Source of the DNA: Porticoccus sp963974675
GTDB lineage: Bacteria > Pseudomonadota > Gammaproteobacteria > Pseudomonadales > Porticoccaceae
Direction of reading: 5' to 3'
DNA length: 64,000 nt
Assembly: GCA_963974675.1 (NCBI GenBank)
Contig: CAXBDQ010000001.1
Span: forward strand, 62,001-126,000
Below are positions 25,907 to 33,432 of the stretch, piece by piece. The first letter of the stretch is position 1, and each line of letters begins with the position of its first letter. The translations under genes and the position numbers were made by a program. The notes under the pieces are model-generated. The model worked only from the letters and a program-made list of their open reading frames with translations, ran no database searches and was not told where the DNA came from.

Positions 25907-26470
25907 CTAAAAACCAGGGTCCCAATCAACCATGATTTCTTTGGCTTCAAGGTTAACGCCTAGTACAAATTGCTCTGTGTAGGGAATCAATCGCTCCGCA
26001 CGATCGAGGCTCTCGCTATCGCCTTTGACCTCAAGCACATCGTTAGCGCCCGTTTCCATTAGACCGGTAACGACACCAAGCTGTACATCTCCCTGACAGG
26101 AAATAACCTTAAGGCCTTCAAGCTGGTGCCAGTAATAGTCACCTTGATCTAATTCTGGAAATTGCGATCTTTCAACGGCAACATCTTTCTGACAAAGCTG
26201 CCTGGCCACATCCCGATCATCAACACCAACAATATGAACCAGCAAACCTTTGCTTGTGGCACGATACTGATCGATCTCAATCTCTCGCCAGCCATCTGAC
26301 GTTTTCAACCACCACGGTGGGTACTGAAAGATATTTTCAGCGTGCTCGGTAGAAGAGTAGATTCTCACCCAGCCTTTAACACCATGAACCGTGGTAATAC
26401 GACCGACAAAAACAGGGTCAACCGGAACGGAGCTGACAGGGATAGGATCGGTAGAACTCATCTCAGCCAA
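25907..26470 (-). CDS. rimM: Ribosome maturation factor RimM
   Basis: A 187-residue 30S assembly factor that binds ribosomal protein S19 and helps mature the head domain. The N-terminal RimM domain begins FVGRITTVHGVKGWVRIYS. The PRC-barrel half contains YYWHQLEGLKVISCQG, TGANDVLEVKG and the end IMVDWDPGF. The start is ambiguous between TTG 26470 (GAGAG at good spacing) and ATG 26461 (MSSTDPIPV). It is 37-46 bp after rpsP and 111 bp before trmD. Confidence 0.95.
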   Translation of the reverse strand: MAEMSSTDPIPVSSVPVDPVFVGRITTVHGVKGWVRIYSSTEHAENIFQYPPWWLKTSDGWREIEIDQYRATSKGLLVHIVGVDDRDVARQLCQKDVAVERSQFPELDQGDYYWHQLEGLKVISCQGDVQLGVVTGLMETGANDVLEVKGDSESLDRAERLIPYTEQFVLGVNLEAKEIMVDWDPGF

Positions 26471-26507
26471 ACAACGCTCTCAATCTAGTCGGTGCCATTA
26501 ACCTAAA

Positions 26508-26756
26508 TTAGGCAGCAGCAGATGCTTCTTTCACCAATTGTGAAACGCGATCGGACATGCCTGCACCTTCACCAACCCAGTGCTGAATACGATCAACGTC
26601 AACACGCAGACGCTCTTCCTGTCCACGAGCAACGGGGTTGAAAAAACCAATGCGCTCTATATAGCGACCATCACGAGACTTACGACTGTCAGTGACATGA
26701 ATATGATAAAATGGGCGCTTTTTAGAGCCACCACGAGCCAAACGAATTGTTACCAT
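26508..26756 (-). CDS. rpsP: 30S ribosomal protein S16
   Basis: An 82-residue small-subunit protein beginning MVTIRLARGGSKKRPFYHI at ATG 26756, with AGAGAAG before it. A longer frame to 26846 is upstream leader, not protein. FNPVARGQEERLRVDVDRIQ and HWVGEGAGMSDRV are typical S16. First gene of the ribosomal/tRNA-modification operon. Confidence 0.97.
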   Translation of the reverse strand: MVTIRLARGGSKKRPFYHIHVTDSRKSRDGRYIERIGFFNPVARGQEERLRVDVDRIQHWVGEGAGMSDRVSQLVKEASAAA

Positions 26757-26861
26757 GAAGCTTCTCTTCTTTATTAACTGTCTCAAATTACCGGCTGCCA
26801 TCCCCATTTTTGGGACATAGCAGAATGCACGACAATAGCCGGGCATCTTCGAAGGCGCGGG

Positions 26862-26890
26862 ATTATATCCAAAACATCTCGGTGTGTATA
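26862..26890 (-). promoter_or_regulatory. Probable promoter of the rpsP operon
   Basis: A perfect -10 TATAAT (26867-26862) lies 17 bp from a weaker -35 TATACA (26890-26885) on the minus strand. It leaves about a 100-nt leader before rpsP. Confidence 0.6.
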
Positions 26891-26938
26891 GCTTACAAAC
26901 AGCCCTGAAACTGGATTAAATAGTCTTTTCAGGCAAAC

Positions 26939-28342
26939 TCAAAAAGGAAATCTCCCACCACCTGGAGGAAGCCCGCCCGGCGGCATGCCCCCACCCGGCA
27001 TACCACCGGCCATTCCCTGCATCATGCGCTGCATGCCCTTACCCTTCATTTTCTTCATCATCTTGCCCATCTGCTTGTGTTGCTTAAGCAGACGATTGAG
27101 ATCCTGAAGCGTGGTGCCAGAGCCCACCGTAATCCGGCGCTTACGGGAACCGTTGAGGATGTCTGGATTACTTCGTTCAGAGGGTGTCATAGAATTGATA
27201 ATGGACTCCATCCGGGAAAATTGTTTACCCATATCAGACTTTTCAACCATTTGAGCCATATTACCCATACCCGGCAGCTTTTCCATCATGCTGGAGAAAC
27301 CGCCCATATTATTCATTTGTTGCAGCTGATCACGCAGATCATTCAGGTCAAACTTCTTGCCCTTGGCAACTTTTTTGGCCAACTGCTCGGCTTTCTTCCG
27401 ATCAACTTTTTGCTCCACCTCCTCGATTAGCGACATCACATCGCCCATACCGAGAATCCGTGATGCGATACGCTCTGGATGGAATGGCTCGAGGGCGTCA
27501 GTCTTCTCACCCACACCCAAGAACTTAATCGGCTTACCCGTCACCTGCCGGACTGATAATGCGGCTCCACCACGCGCATCGCCATCGACCTTGGTCAGAA
27601 TTATCCCCGTCAGCGGCAGCGCCTCTTTAAAGGCTTTAGCGGTAACCACCGCATCCTGACCAATCATGGCGTCGATAACAAATAAGGTTTCTATAGGATT
27701 AACGGCCTTATGAAGCTGCTGAATTTCCTTCATCAGCTCTTCATCTATATGAAGTCGGCCAGCTGTATCAACCAGCAATACATCCATAAATTTGGTTTTT
27801 GCCGACTGCACAGCACTCAGAGCGATATCAACCGGATTTTGGTCAGTAGAGCTTGGAAAGAATTCCACACCCACTTCAGCAGCTAATGTTTCCAACTGCT
27901 TAATCGCAGCAGGCCGGTACACATCCGCACTCACTACCATGACTTTTTTCTTGTGACGCTCAGTGAGGAATTTGGCTAACTTGGCAACAGAGGTCGTTTT
28001 ACCAGCACCTTGCAAGCCGGCCATCAATATCACAGCAGGAGGCTGGGCTGCTAAATTAAGCTCCTCATTACTGTCACCCATGACATGCTCAAGTTCGTCT
28101 TGAACAATTTTAAGGAATTGCTGCCCAGGGTTAAGACTTTGGCTAACCTCTTGCCCTAAGGCGCGCTGCTTTACGCCTTCAACAAAGGTTTTAACGACCG
28201 GCAGTGCCACATCGGCTTCCAGTAGAGCCATACGTACTTCACGCAAGGTTTCCTGAATATTCTCGTCGGTGAGACTCGCCTTGCCAGAGATTTTTTTCAG
28301 AGAGTGGGATAAACGGTCACTCAGATTTTCAAACATAGCCAT
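26939..28342 (-). CDS. ffh: Signal recognition particle protein Ffh
   Basis: A 467-residue SRP GTPase that, with 4.5S RNA, directs inner-membrane proteins to FtsY and the translocon. The N domain is residues 1-90. The G domain has GLQGAGKTTSVAKLA, DVYRPAAIKQL, DTAGRLHIDEE and TKVDGDARGGAAL. The methionine-rich M domain ends in an unusual Gly/Pro/Met tail (MQGMAGGMPGGG...PPGGGRFPF). Start is ATG 28342 or 28336 (MFENLSDRL); neither has a strong Shine-Dalgarno. Divergent from the ypjD-like gene. Confidence 0.97.
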   Translation of the reverse strand: MAMFENLSDRLSHSLKKISGKASLTDENIQETLREVRMALLEADVALPVVKTFVEGVKQRALGQEVSQSLNPGQQFLKIVQDELEHVMGDSNEELNLAAQPPAVILMAGLQGAGKTTSVAKLAKFLTERHKKKVMVVSADVYRPAAIKQLETLAAEVGVEFFPSSTDQNPVDIALSAVQSAKTKFMDVLLVDTAGRLHIDEELMKEIQQLHKAVNPIETLFVIDAMIGQDAVVTAKAFKEALPLTGIILTKVDGDARGGAALSVRQVTGKPIKFLGVGEKTDALEPFHPERIASRILGMGDVMSLIEEVEQKVDRKKAEQLAKKVAKGKKFDLNDLRDQLQQMNNMGGFSSMMEKLPGMGNMAQMVEKSDMGKQFSRMESIINSMTPSERSNPDILNGSRKRRITVGSGTTLQDLNRLLKQHKQMGKMMKKMKGKGMQRMMQGMAGGMPGGGMPPGGLPPGGGRFPF

Positions 28343-28636
28343 GGGAATTCTGTCGTCATAATGTCAATTTAGGAGATGGAGAGTATACCTGAAAGCACAG
28401 AATGGAATCCAAGCTGCTTCTATACCTTATTCATGATTTTTGTGAACACTCGCCAACAATTCGTGGTAATAAAGGTTAATTCGCTAGTGAATTGGAAGAA
28501 GGTTGATAGCGAGCTCTTTTCGCCTAGCAGTATCTGTGACACACTTTATCCATAAAACAAGCTATCTCTGAAACATACTGCCCCTAAAATAGGTTATCTT
28601 TACAGTAAGTGGTCGCCATCAACGAATAACACATTT

Positions 28637-29428
28637 ATGTTAAGTGCCATTGCAGCTATCGCCCTTTATCTTTGCGCAACCTTTTATCAGGTTTTGCAAC
28701 TTCGAAAGCATCCTGAATTAAAGGTTGCTTCGTTACAGCTGGTCGCGGCCATCGCCGTGGCTTTGCATGGTTATGCCAGCATGCAATGGGTCTTTACTGA
28801 TAAAGGGTTGGATTTTGGGCTGCTCCCAATGACCACCGTAATTGTATTTGTCATCAACCTTATTGTGCTAATTAGCAGTGTTCGCAAACCGGTGCACAAC
28901 CTCTTTCTTGTACTGTTCCCGCTCGCCATATTTACCCTTGCGGCAACGATATTCATTGGTAGTACCGGAACGCTGTGGGCCTCCGTGTCCGCACCAATCG
29001 GCGCTCATATCTTTATCTCAATTCTGGCCTACAGCCTGATCACTATTGCCGCTTTCCAAGCTTTATTGCTCGCTTTACAGAACTGGCGTCTGCGCCATAA
29101 ACGACTAGGCCACTTTCTGCGAACAATACCGCCGCTACAAACCATGGAATCTCTTTTATTTGAAGTACTGTGGGCCGGATTTGGACTGCTCACCTTATCT
29201 CTAGCGACGGGATTTCTATTTTTTGAGGATTTTTTTGCTCAGCATCTAGCTCATAAAACAGTATTTTCACTCTTCGCCTGGGTATTCTTTGCCATTCTAC
29301 TGTGGGGTCGCCACGTGAAAGGTTGGCGAGGAAACACTGCTATTCGCTGGACGTTAATTGGCTTCAGCGCAATGGCTCTTGCCTACTGGGGAAGTAAGTT
29401 TGTCTTTGAAGTAATTATTGGCACCTAA
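28637..29428 (+). CDS. Cytochrome c assembly-like membrane protein (YpjD/CcsA family)
   Basis: A 263-residue inner-membrane protein with about eight hydrophobic segments, of the CcsA/HemX-like family known as YpjD in E. coli. Conserved His residues possibly for heme are in LHGYASM, GAHIFISILAYSL and WGRHVKGWRGNTAIRW. The divergent arrangement with ffh is conserved widely in gammaproteobacteria. Function in the family is poorly defined; heme handling or membrane-quality roles have been proposed. It is 145 bp before the CorC/CNNM-like gene on the same strand. Confidence 0.88.
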   Translation: MLSAIAAIALYLCATFYQVLQLRKHPELKVASLQLVAAIAVALHGYASMQWVFTDKGLDFGLLPMTTVIVFVINLIVLISSVRKPVHNLFLVLFPLAIFTLAATIFIGSTGTLWASVSAPIGAHIFISILAYSLITIAAFQALLLALQNWRLRHKRLGHFLRTIPPLQTMESLLFEVLWAGFGLLTLSLATGFLFFEDFFAQHLAHKTVFSLFAWVFFAILLWGRHVKGWRGNTAIRWTLIGFSAMALAYWGSKFVFEVIIGT

Positions 29429-29573
29429 CCCAACCAATACCCTTAATCTCTGGACGTTCTCGTTCAAACAATAGAGTCCAAAATACAAGGAAGTTGGTAT
29501 CAAGAAGACTTGCCAATTACAGCAAACTTCTTCACCATGTCCGACCCAATAAAAATATGAGGTTTTTCCTCCT

Positions 29574-30887
29574 TTGGACGTTGCTCCTCTCTGGCTGCTA
29601 TTCAGTATACTTGGCGGCCTACTTTTATTATCGGCATTCTTTTCCAGCTCTGAAACGGCCATGATGTCTTTGAACCGTTATCGGCTGAAACATCTGCGCA
29701 AAAAACATCGTGGCGCCCGCCAAGCATATAAACTCTTAAAACGACCCGATCGACTTATTGGTATTATTTTAATTGGCAATAATTTAGTCAACATCCTCGC
29801 CTCAGCTATCGCTACTGTCGTTGCTATACGCCTCTATGGTGATGCAGGTATATTTATAGCCACGTTACTACTTACCCTCGCAATACTTATCTTTTCTGAA
29901 GTTACACCGAAAACCGTTGCCGCTCTGCACCCAGAGGGCATCGCATTCACTGCGAGCTATATTCTTCTACCACTTTTGACCCTGTTTTACCCTTTCGTAT
30001 GGTTGGTTAATCACGTATCCAACGGCTTGCTTAGAATGCTTGGGATTAACACCAACAAGGGCCGGGATGACGGCCTTAGTAAAGATGAAATTCGCACGGT
30101 GGTGGATGTCTCCAGCCGAAAAATACCTGAACACCAAGACATGCTCATCAATATTTTGGATCTGGAAAAAGTGAGCGTGAATGACATCATGGTGCCCCGA
30201 AATGAGATAATAGGGTTAAACCTAGATGAAGATATCGACGCCCTACTAAATACCATCATCAATTGCGGCTATACCCGCCTGCCGGTTTACCGAGGCAACA
30301 TCAATCAGGTTGAAGGTTTTCTTCATATGAAAAATGTTGCCCGACTATTACGTAGCGGCGGGGAAGGCTTAACCAAAGAAGCCATCAAACGATTTTCTCG
30401 TGAACCCTATTTTGTACCGGAAAACACCCCGCTGAACAAACAGCTATTAAACTTCCGTCTTGTTCGCCGACGACTTGGCTTGGTGGTGGATGAATATGGT
30501 GAGGTTGAAGGACTTGTCACCCTAGAAGATATTCTTGAAGAAATTGTGGGTGATTTCACCACAAACAAAGCAGAGGATGAACAGGAAGAAATTGTTGAAC
30601 TTGAACACAAAATGTTTGAAATTGACGGTTCTGCAACAATTCGAGACATCAACAAAGCCAACGACTGGAATCTTCCAACAGATGGCCCAAAAACAATTAA
30701 CGGGCTAGTTTTAGAGTATCTAGAAAACATTCCTGACGGCAACGTCACCTTCACCATAGGGCATTATCGCTTTGAAACCTTAACACTAAGCGGCAAGAAA
30801 ATAGCTAGGCTCAAAGTGAAACGCTTACTAATAGATAACGGCTCCAATAAAGACGAGGACGATGACGAGGACGAAGAGGAAAACTAA
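29574..30887 (+). CDS. CNNM/CorC-family membrane protein with CBS pair (YfjD/CorB-like)
   Basis: A 437-residue inner-membrane protein. The N-terminal DUF21/CNNM domain has about four membrane helices (residues 7-25, 60-85, 90-115, 120-145) and the typical FFSSSETAMMSLNRYRL. Two CBS repeats (DIMVPRNEIIGL and PLNKQLLNFRLV to VDEYGEVEGLVTLEDILEEI) follow, then a C-terminal CorC/HlyC domain (about 345-415), and an extremely acidic tail rich in Asp/Glu. Related proteins take part in Mg2+ or Co2+ homeostasis. The start TTG 29574 is the best visible choice. It follows the ypjD-like gene, as in many relatives. Confidence 0.88.
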   Translation: MDVAPLWLLFSILGGLLLLSAFFSSSETAMMSLNRYRLKHLRKKHRGARQAYKLLKRPDRLIGIILIGNNLVNILASAIATVVAIRLYGDAGIFIATLLLTLAILIFSEVTPKTVAALHPEGIAFTASYILLPLLTLFYPFVWLVNHVSNGLLRMLGINTNKGRDDGLSKDEIRTVVDVSSRKIPEHQDMLINILDLEKVSVNDIMVPRNEIIGLNLDEDIDALLNTIINCGYTRLPVYRGNINQVEGFLHMKNVARLLRSGGEGLTKEAIKRFSREPYFVPENTPLNKQLLNFRLVRRRLGLVVDEYGEVEGLVTLEDILEEIVGDFTTNKAEDEQEEIVELEHKMFEIDGSATIRDINKANDWNLPTDGPKTINGLVLEYLENIPDGNVTFTIGHYRFETLTLSGKKIARLKVKRLLIDNGSNKDEDDDEDEEEN

Positions 30888-30942
30888 CAACCAGGGTTAA
30901 ACATAAACCGTTTCAATTATCACCCGCCAAACATACACCCCA

Positions 30943-31149
30943 TTATGCAAAAGGGTTGTTCTTTCTAGACCGTTCAGCTGATTTTGCAATCACATCCATA
31001 CGCTCATCATCCTCCATCAACAACCACTCTCTAATCTCCTTTGCAGTACGATAACAACCAATACAAAGCTCTTCCTCATTCATTGAGCAAATTGAAACGC
31101 AGGGGGATGGGACAATACCAGTCATATTTTTTCCAATAATGGTGGTCAA
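30943..31149 (-). CDS. DUF1289 domain protein
   Basis: A 68-residue protein with the DUF1289 pattern SPCVSICSMNEEELCIGCYRT: four Cys arranged as C-x3-C-x7-C-x2-C, then REWLLMEDDERMDVIAK. The Cys set suggests a small metal or iron-sulfur site; the function of the family is unknown. Start is ATG 31149 or 31125 (MTGIVPSPC). Confidence 0.85.
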   Translation of the reverse strand: MTTIIGKNMTGIVPSPCVSICSMNEEELCIGCYRTAKEIREWLLMEDDERMDVIAKSAERSRKNNPFA

Positions 31150-31286
31150 TACTAGCCACCTTGATAGTGGCTACTATGTTGTTAATGATAATTTCAATGA
31201 AATGAACACTAAGTTTTTCAAATTATCGAACGAATTGACCATAGGTTCAACCACTCACAACTTCAGACAAGTTTAAAATCTGACTC

Positions 31287-31904
31287 CTAGTCGTCAATAT
31301 CAAGCCTTAAGTCAACCCTATCGGGATAATGGAGCTCAATACCCGCATTAAGTGTTAAATTGAGAAAATCTGTTAAAACAACCAAGGAAAACCCCCAAAT
31401 CCGATAGCCCTGGTAAATATAACAGGGCATTCTCAATCTGTAATCGGGGCCAGTAAAACGGTCCACCACCAAATTAGATCGGTCCAAAAGGTACCGCAGT
31501 GGCACATCAAATACTGCATCTAACTCATCAGGATTAGCCCTAAGAGACAAACCAGGAGGGATCACGCCCACATAGGGCCTGACTCGCATACTGTGACGAG
31601 AGAAGTTAGCAGGAAGGCTACCAATCACCTGAACACTGCTTGGATGTAAACCAATTTCTTCCTCCGTTTCACGAAGAGCTGTCATTAATAAATCTGTGTC
31701 ATTCTCCTCCCATTTCCCGCCAGGGAACGCAACTTCCCCTCGATGAGAGTTCAGGTGTTCAGCACGCTTCGTCAGAATAATTTTTGGATCATCAGGATCA
31801 TTCACTAACGCCAACAAAATGGCAGCCTCCCCCATTTCGTCATCGACAGGCAATGATCGTTCAACCGGCAAGCATGCCAATTGCTCTGTAATCAACCTCA
31901 ACAT
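31287..31904 (-). CDS. CoA pyrophosphatase-like Nudix hydrolase (NudL/YeaB type)
   Basis: A 205-residue Nudix hydrolase that likely splits coenzyme A or acyl-CoA into phosphopantetheine and 3',5'-ADP. The family-specific CoA motif reads TKRAEHLNSHRGEVAFPGG (residues 45-63). The Nudix box starts at that GG and ends RETEEEIGL (78-86), with all metal-binding Glu present. It is monocistronic and divergent from the other Nudix gene across 70 bp; whether the two are functionally linked is unknown. Confidence 0.88.
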   Translation of the reverse strand: MLRLITEQLACLPVERSLPVDDEMGEAAILLALVNDPDDPKIILTKRAEHLNSHRGEVAFPGGKWEENDTDLLMTALRETEEEIGLHPSSVQVIGSLPANFSRHSMRVRPYVGVIPPGLSLRANPDELDAVFDVPLRYLLDRSNLVVDRFTGPDYRLRMPCYIYQGYRIWGFSLVVLTDFLNLTLNAGIELHYPDRVDLRLDIDD

Positions 31905-31974
31905 AACTATCTCACCCTACGTTTATATATATACTGACGCTATCAACAAATTTTTCAATATTACAGTGTGATTT

Positions 31975-32526
31975 ATGAAGTTTTGTAGTCAATGCGGCAA
32001 CCCCGTAAACTTGAAAATACCAGATGGTGATAACCGCGAACGGCACGTTTGCGACCACTGCGATACGATCCACTACCAGAATCCACGCATTATTGCTGGA
32101 TGTATACCAATTTTAGATGACAAGGTGTTGTTATGCCGGAGAGCTATTGAGCCACGTTTAGGACTATGGACCCTGCCTGCTGGATTCATGGAGAACGGAG
32201 AAACCTCCCTACAAGGCGCACTACGAGAATGTGAGGAGGAAGCCAATGCCCGCATTGACAACCCAAGGCTTAGTGGTATTTTTGATATCCCCCATATCAA
32301 TCAAGTTTACATGTTTTACCGGGGAGCAATGAGCGACGCCAACTTTAGCCCCGGCATTGAATCTTTAGAAGTTGCTCTATTTTATGAACACGAAATTCCT
32401 TGGCACGAGCTTGCTTTTCCCGTTATAGAACTCGCACTTCGCCACCACTTTGAAGATGTGAAAGCGAGCCGAGTTGAAGTAAGAACAGGCACCATTACTC
32501 GATCCTGGAAAAATTTGAAAAGCTAA
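31975..32526 (+). CDS. Nudix hydrolase with N-terminal zinc ribbon (NudC-like)
   Basis: A 183-residue protein. The N-terminal zinc ribbon has four Cys (residues 4, 7, 26, 29: CSQCGN and CDHCDTIHYQNPR). The Nudix box runs from GFMENGETSLQ to RECEEEANARI (about 70-94). The layout and YQNPRIIAG junction resemble the NudC/YjhB-like group acting on nucleoside diphosphate derivatives, but it lacks the NudC N-terminal domain and the SQPWPFPxS motif, so true NAD/NADH decapping activity is unproven. Confidence 0.85.
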   Translation: MKFCSQCGNPVNLKIPDGDNRERHVCDHCDTIHYQNPRIIAGCIPILDDKVLLCRRAIEPRLGLWTLPAGFMENGETSLQGALRECEEEANARIDNPRLSGIFDIPHINQVYMFYRGAMSDANFSPGIESLEVALFYEHEIPWHELAFPVIELALRHHFEDVKASRVEVRTGTITRSWKNLKS

Positions 32527-32537
32527 CACCTAGGACT

Positions 32538-32855
32538 TCAGAGAGGAATCTTCACCAACTGCAATACATCATAGGCGGGTTCTTCATAGGGGTGGGCCTC
32601 CAATAAAGCGTGAATGGCATCCCGAATCAACTCATCCTGACAAACCAACTCAACACGGTATTCCCTTACTTGCTCCAATAGGTTTTCTTTACCCTGAAAA
32701 GGTGAACTCCCAGGCAAAGGGCGAAATTGCCCATCACCTAACACTTGCCAGCAGCATTGATCGTAATGTCCAACTCGGCCAGCACCAGCCTCAAATACGA
32801 GCCTCTTAACCACCTCCAAATGACTTTCTGGGACAAAAAATACTAATTTATACAT
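32538..32855 (-). CDS. NIF3/YqfO C-terminal-like (CutA-fold) protein
   Basis: A 105-residue stand-alone protein like the domain inserted in NIF3/YqfO proteins, itself CutA1/PII-like. YKLVFFVPESHLEVVKRLVF opens a ferredoxin-like fold, GAGRVGHYDQCCWQVLGDGQFRP is the family's conserved stretch, and HALLEAHPYEEPAYDVLQL is the closing motif. Possible metal or nucleotide sensing is inference. It is convergent with the zinc-ribbon Nudix gene. Confidence 0.85.
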   Translation of the reverse strand: MYKLVFFVPESHLEVVKRLVFEAGAGRVGHYDQCCWQVLGDGQFRPLPGSSPFQGKENLLEQVREYRVELVCQDELIRDAIHALLEAHPYEEPAYDVLQLVKIPL

Positions 32856-33198
32856 ATGGGCTCTCCTCTTATCCTCTATGCCGTTACAGACAGCTACCCT
32901 TACCTTTTTAACAATAAAATTTCGATGATACTTTCAGGGCGGATTCTCAATGGACAGTAAGCGCATTTCCTCAAAAATAAAACATTAAATTTGCTGCCAC
33001 TACCCAACCAACCCTATTTTCATAAAACCGCTCATATAGCGGCTAAACCAGGCGATCCAGGTAAAAAATTCTTCGATTATTCTGAATTAATTAATACCCC
33101 GACAAACAACATATTCCTCTCTATGGTTATTGCTTCTTCTTACAATATAATTGATAATGATTATCATTTGTACGCGGAGATATCCACGGTTTATCCCT
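32856..33198. other. Intergenic region upstream of feoA
   Basis: About 340 bp, AT-rich. It holds the Fur box next to feoA and the upstream region of the minus-strand NIF3-like gene. The short open frames here have no features of genes. Confidence 0.6.
33153..33171. promoter_or_regulatory. Fur box upstream of feoA
   Basis: GATAATGATTATCATTTGT matches the 19-bp Fur consensus (GATAATGATAATCATTATC) at nearly every position, centred about 37 bp before the feoA ATG. It predicts repression of feoAB by Fe(II)-Fur under iron sufficiency. Confidence 0.9.
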
Positions 33199-33432
33199 AT
33201 GAATATGCCCTTTAACCAGCTGCAAGTGGGCGACAAAGCCCGAGTCAATGACTTCAAGGATGTTCCTGAGTCTTACAGGAATAGACTAATGAGTCTGGGC
33301 TTAACACCTGGCACACCTTTTTTAGTACAACACCGCGCACCGTTGGGAGATCCAGTAGCCATCCTTGTGCGAGGGTTCCGACTAAGCCTCAGAAGCCATG
33401 AAGCAGCGGGGCTATTGGTAGACAAATTATGA
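33199..33432 (+). CDS. feoA: Ferrous iron transport protein FeoA
   Basis: A 77-residue SH3-like cytoplasmic protein that aids FeoB. Start ATG 33199 (MNMPFNQLQVGDKARV); an upstream TTG frame runs through the Fur box and is not used. RLMSLGLTPGTPFLV and GDPVAILVRGFRLSLR are typical. Its stop overlaps the feoB start (ATGA). A Fur box lies upstream. No feoC follows feoB. Confidence 0.95.
   Translation: MNMPFNQLQVGDKARVNDFKDVPESYRNRLMSLGLTPGTPFLVQHRAPLGDPVAILVRGFRLSLRSHEAAGLLVDKL

Noticed and set aside
32991..33215. 74-codon plus frame crossing the Fur box
   Set aside because: It overlaps the feoA start in another frame, has no homology and would read through the regulatory region.
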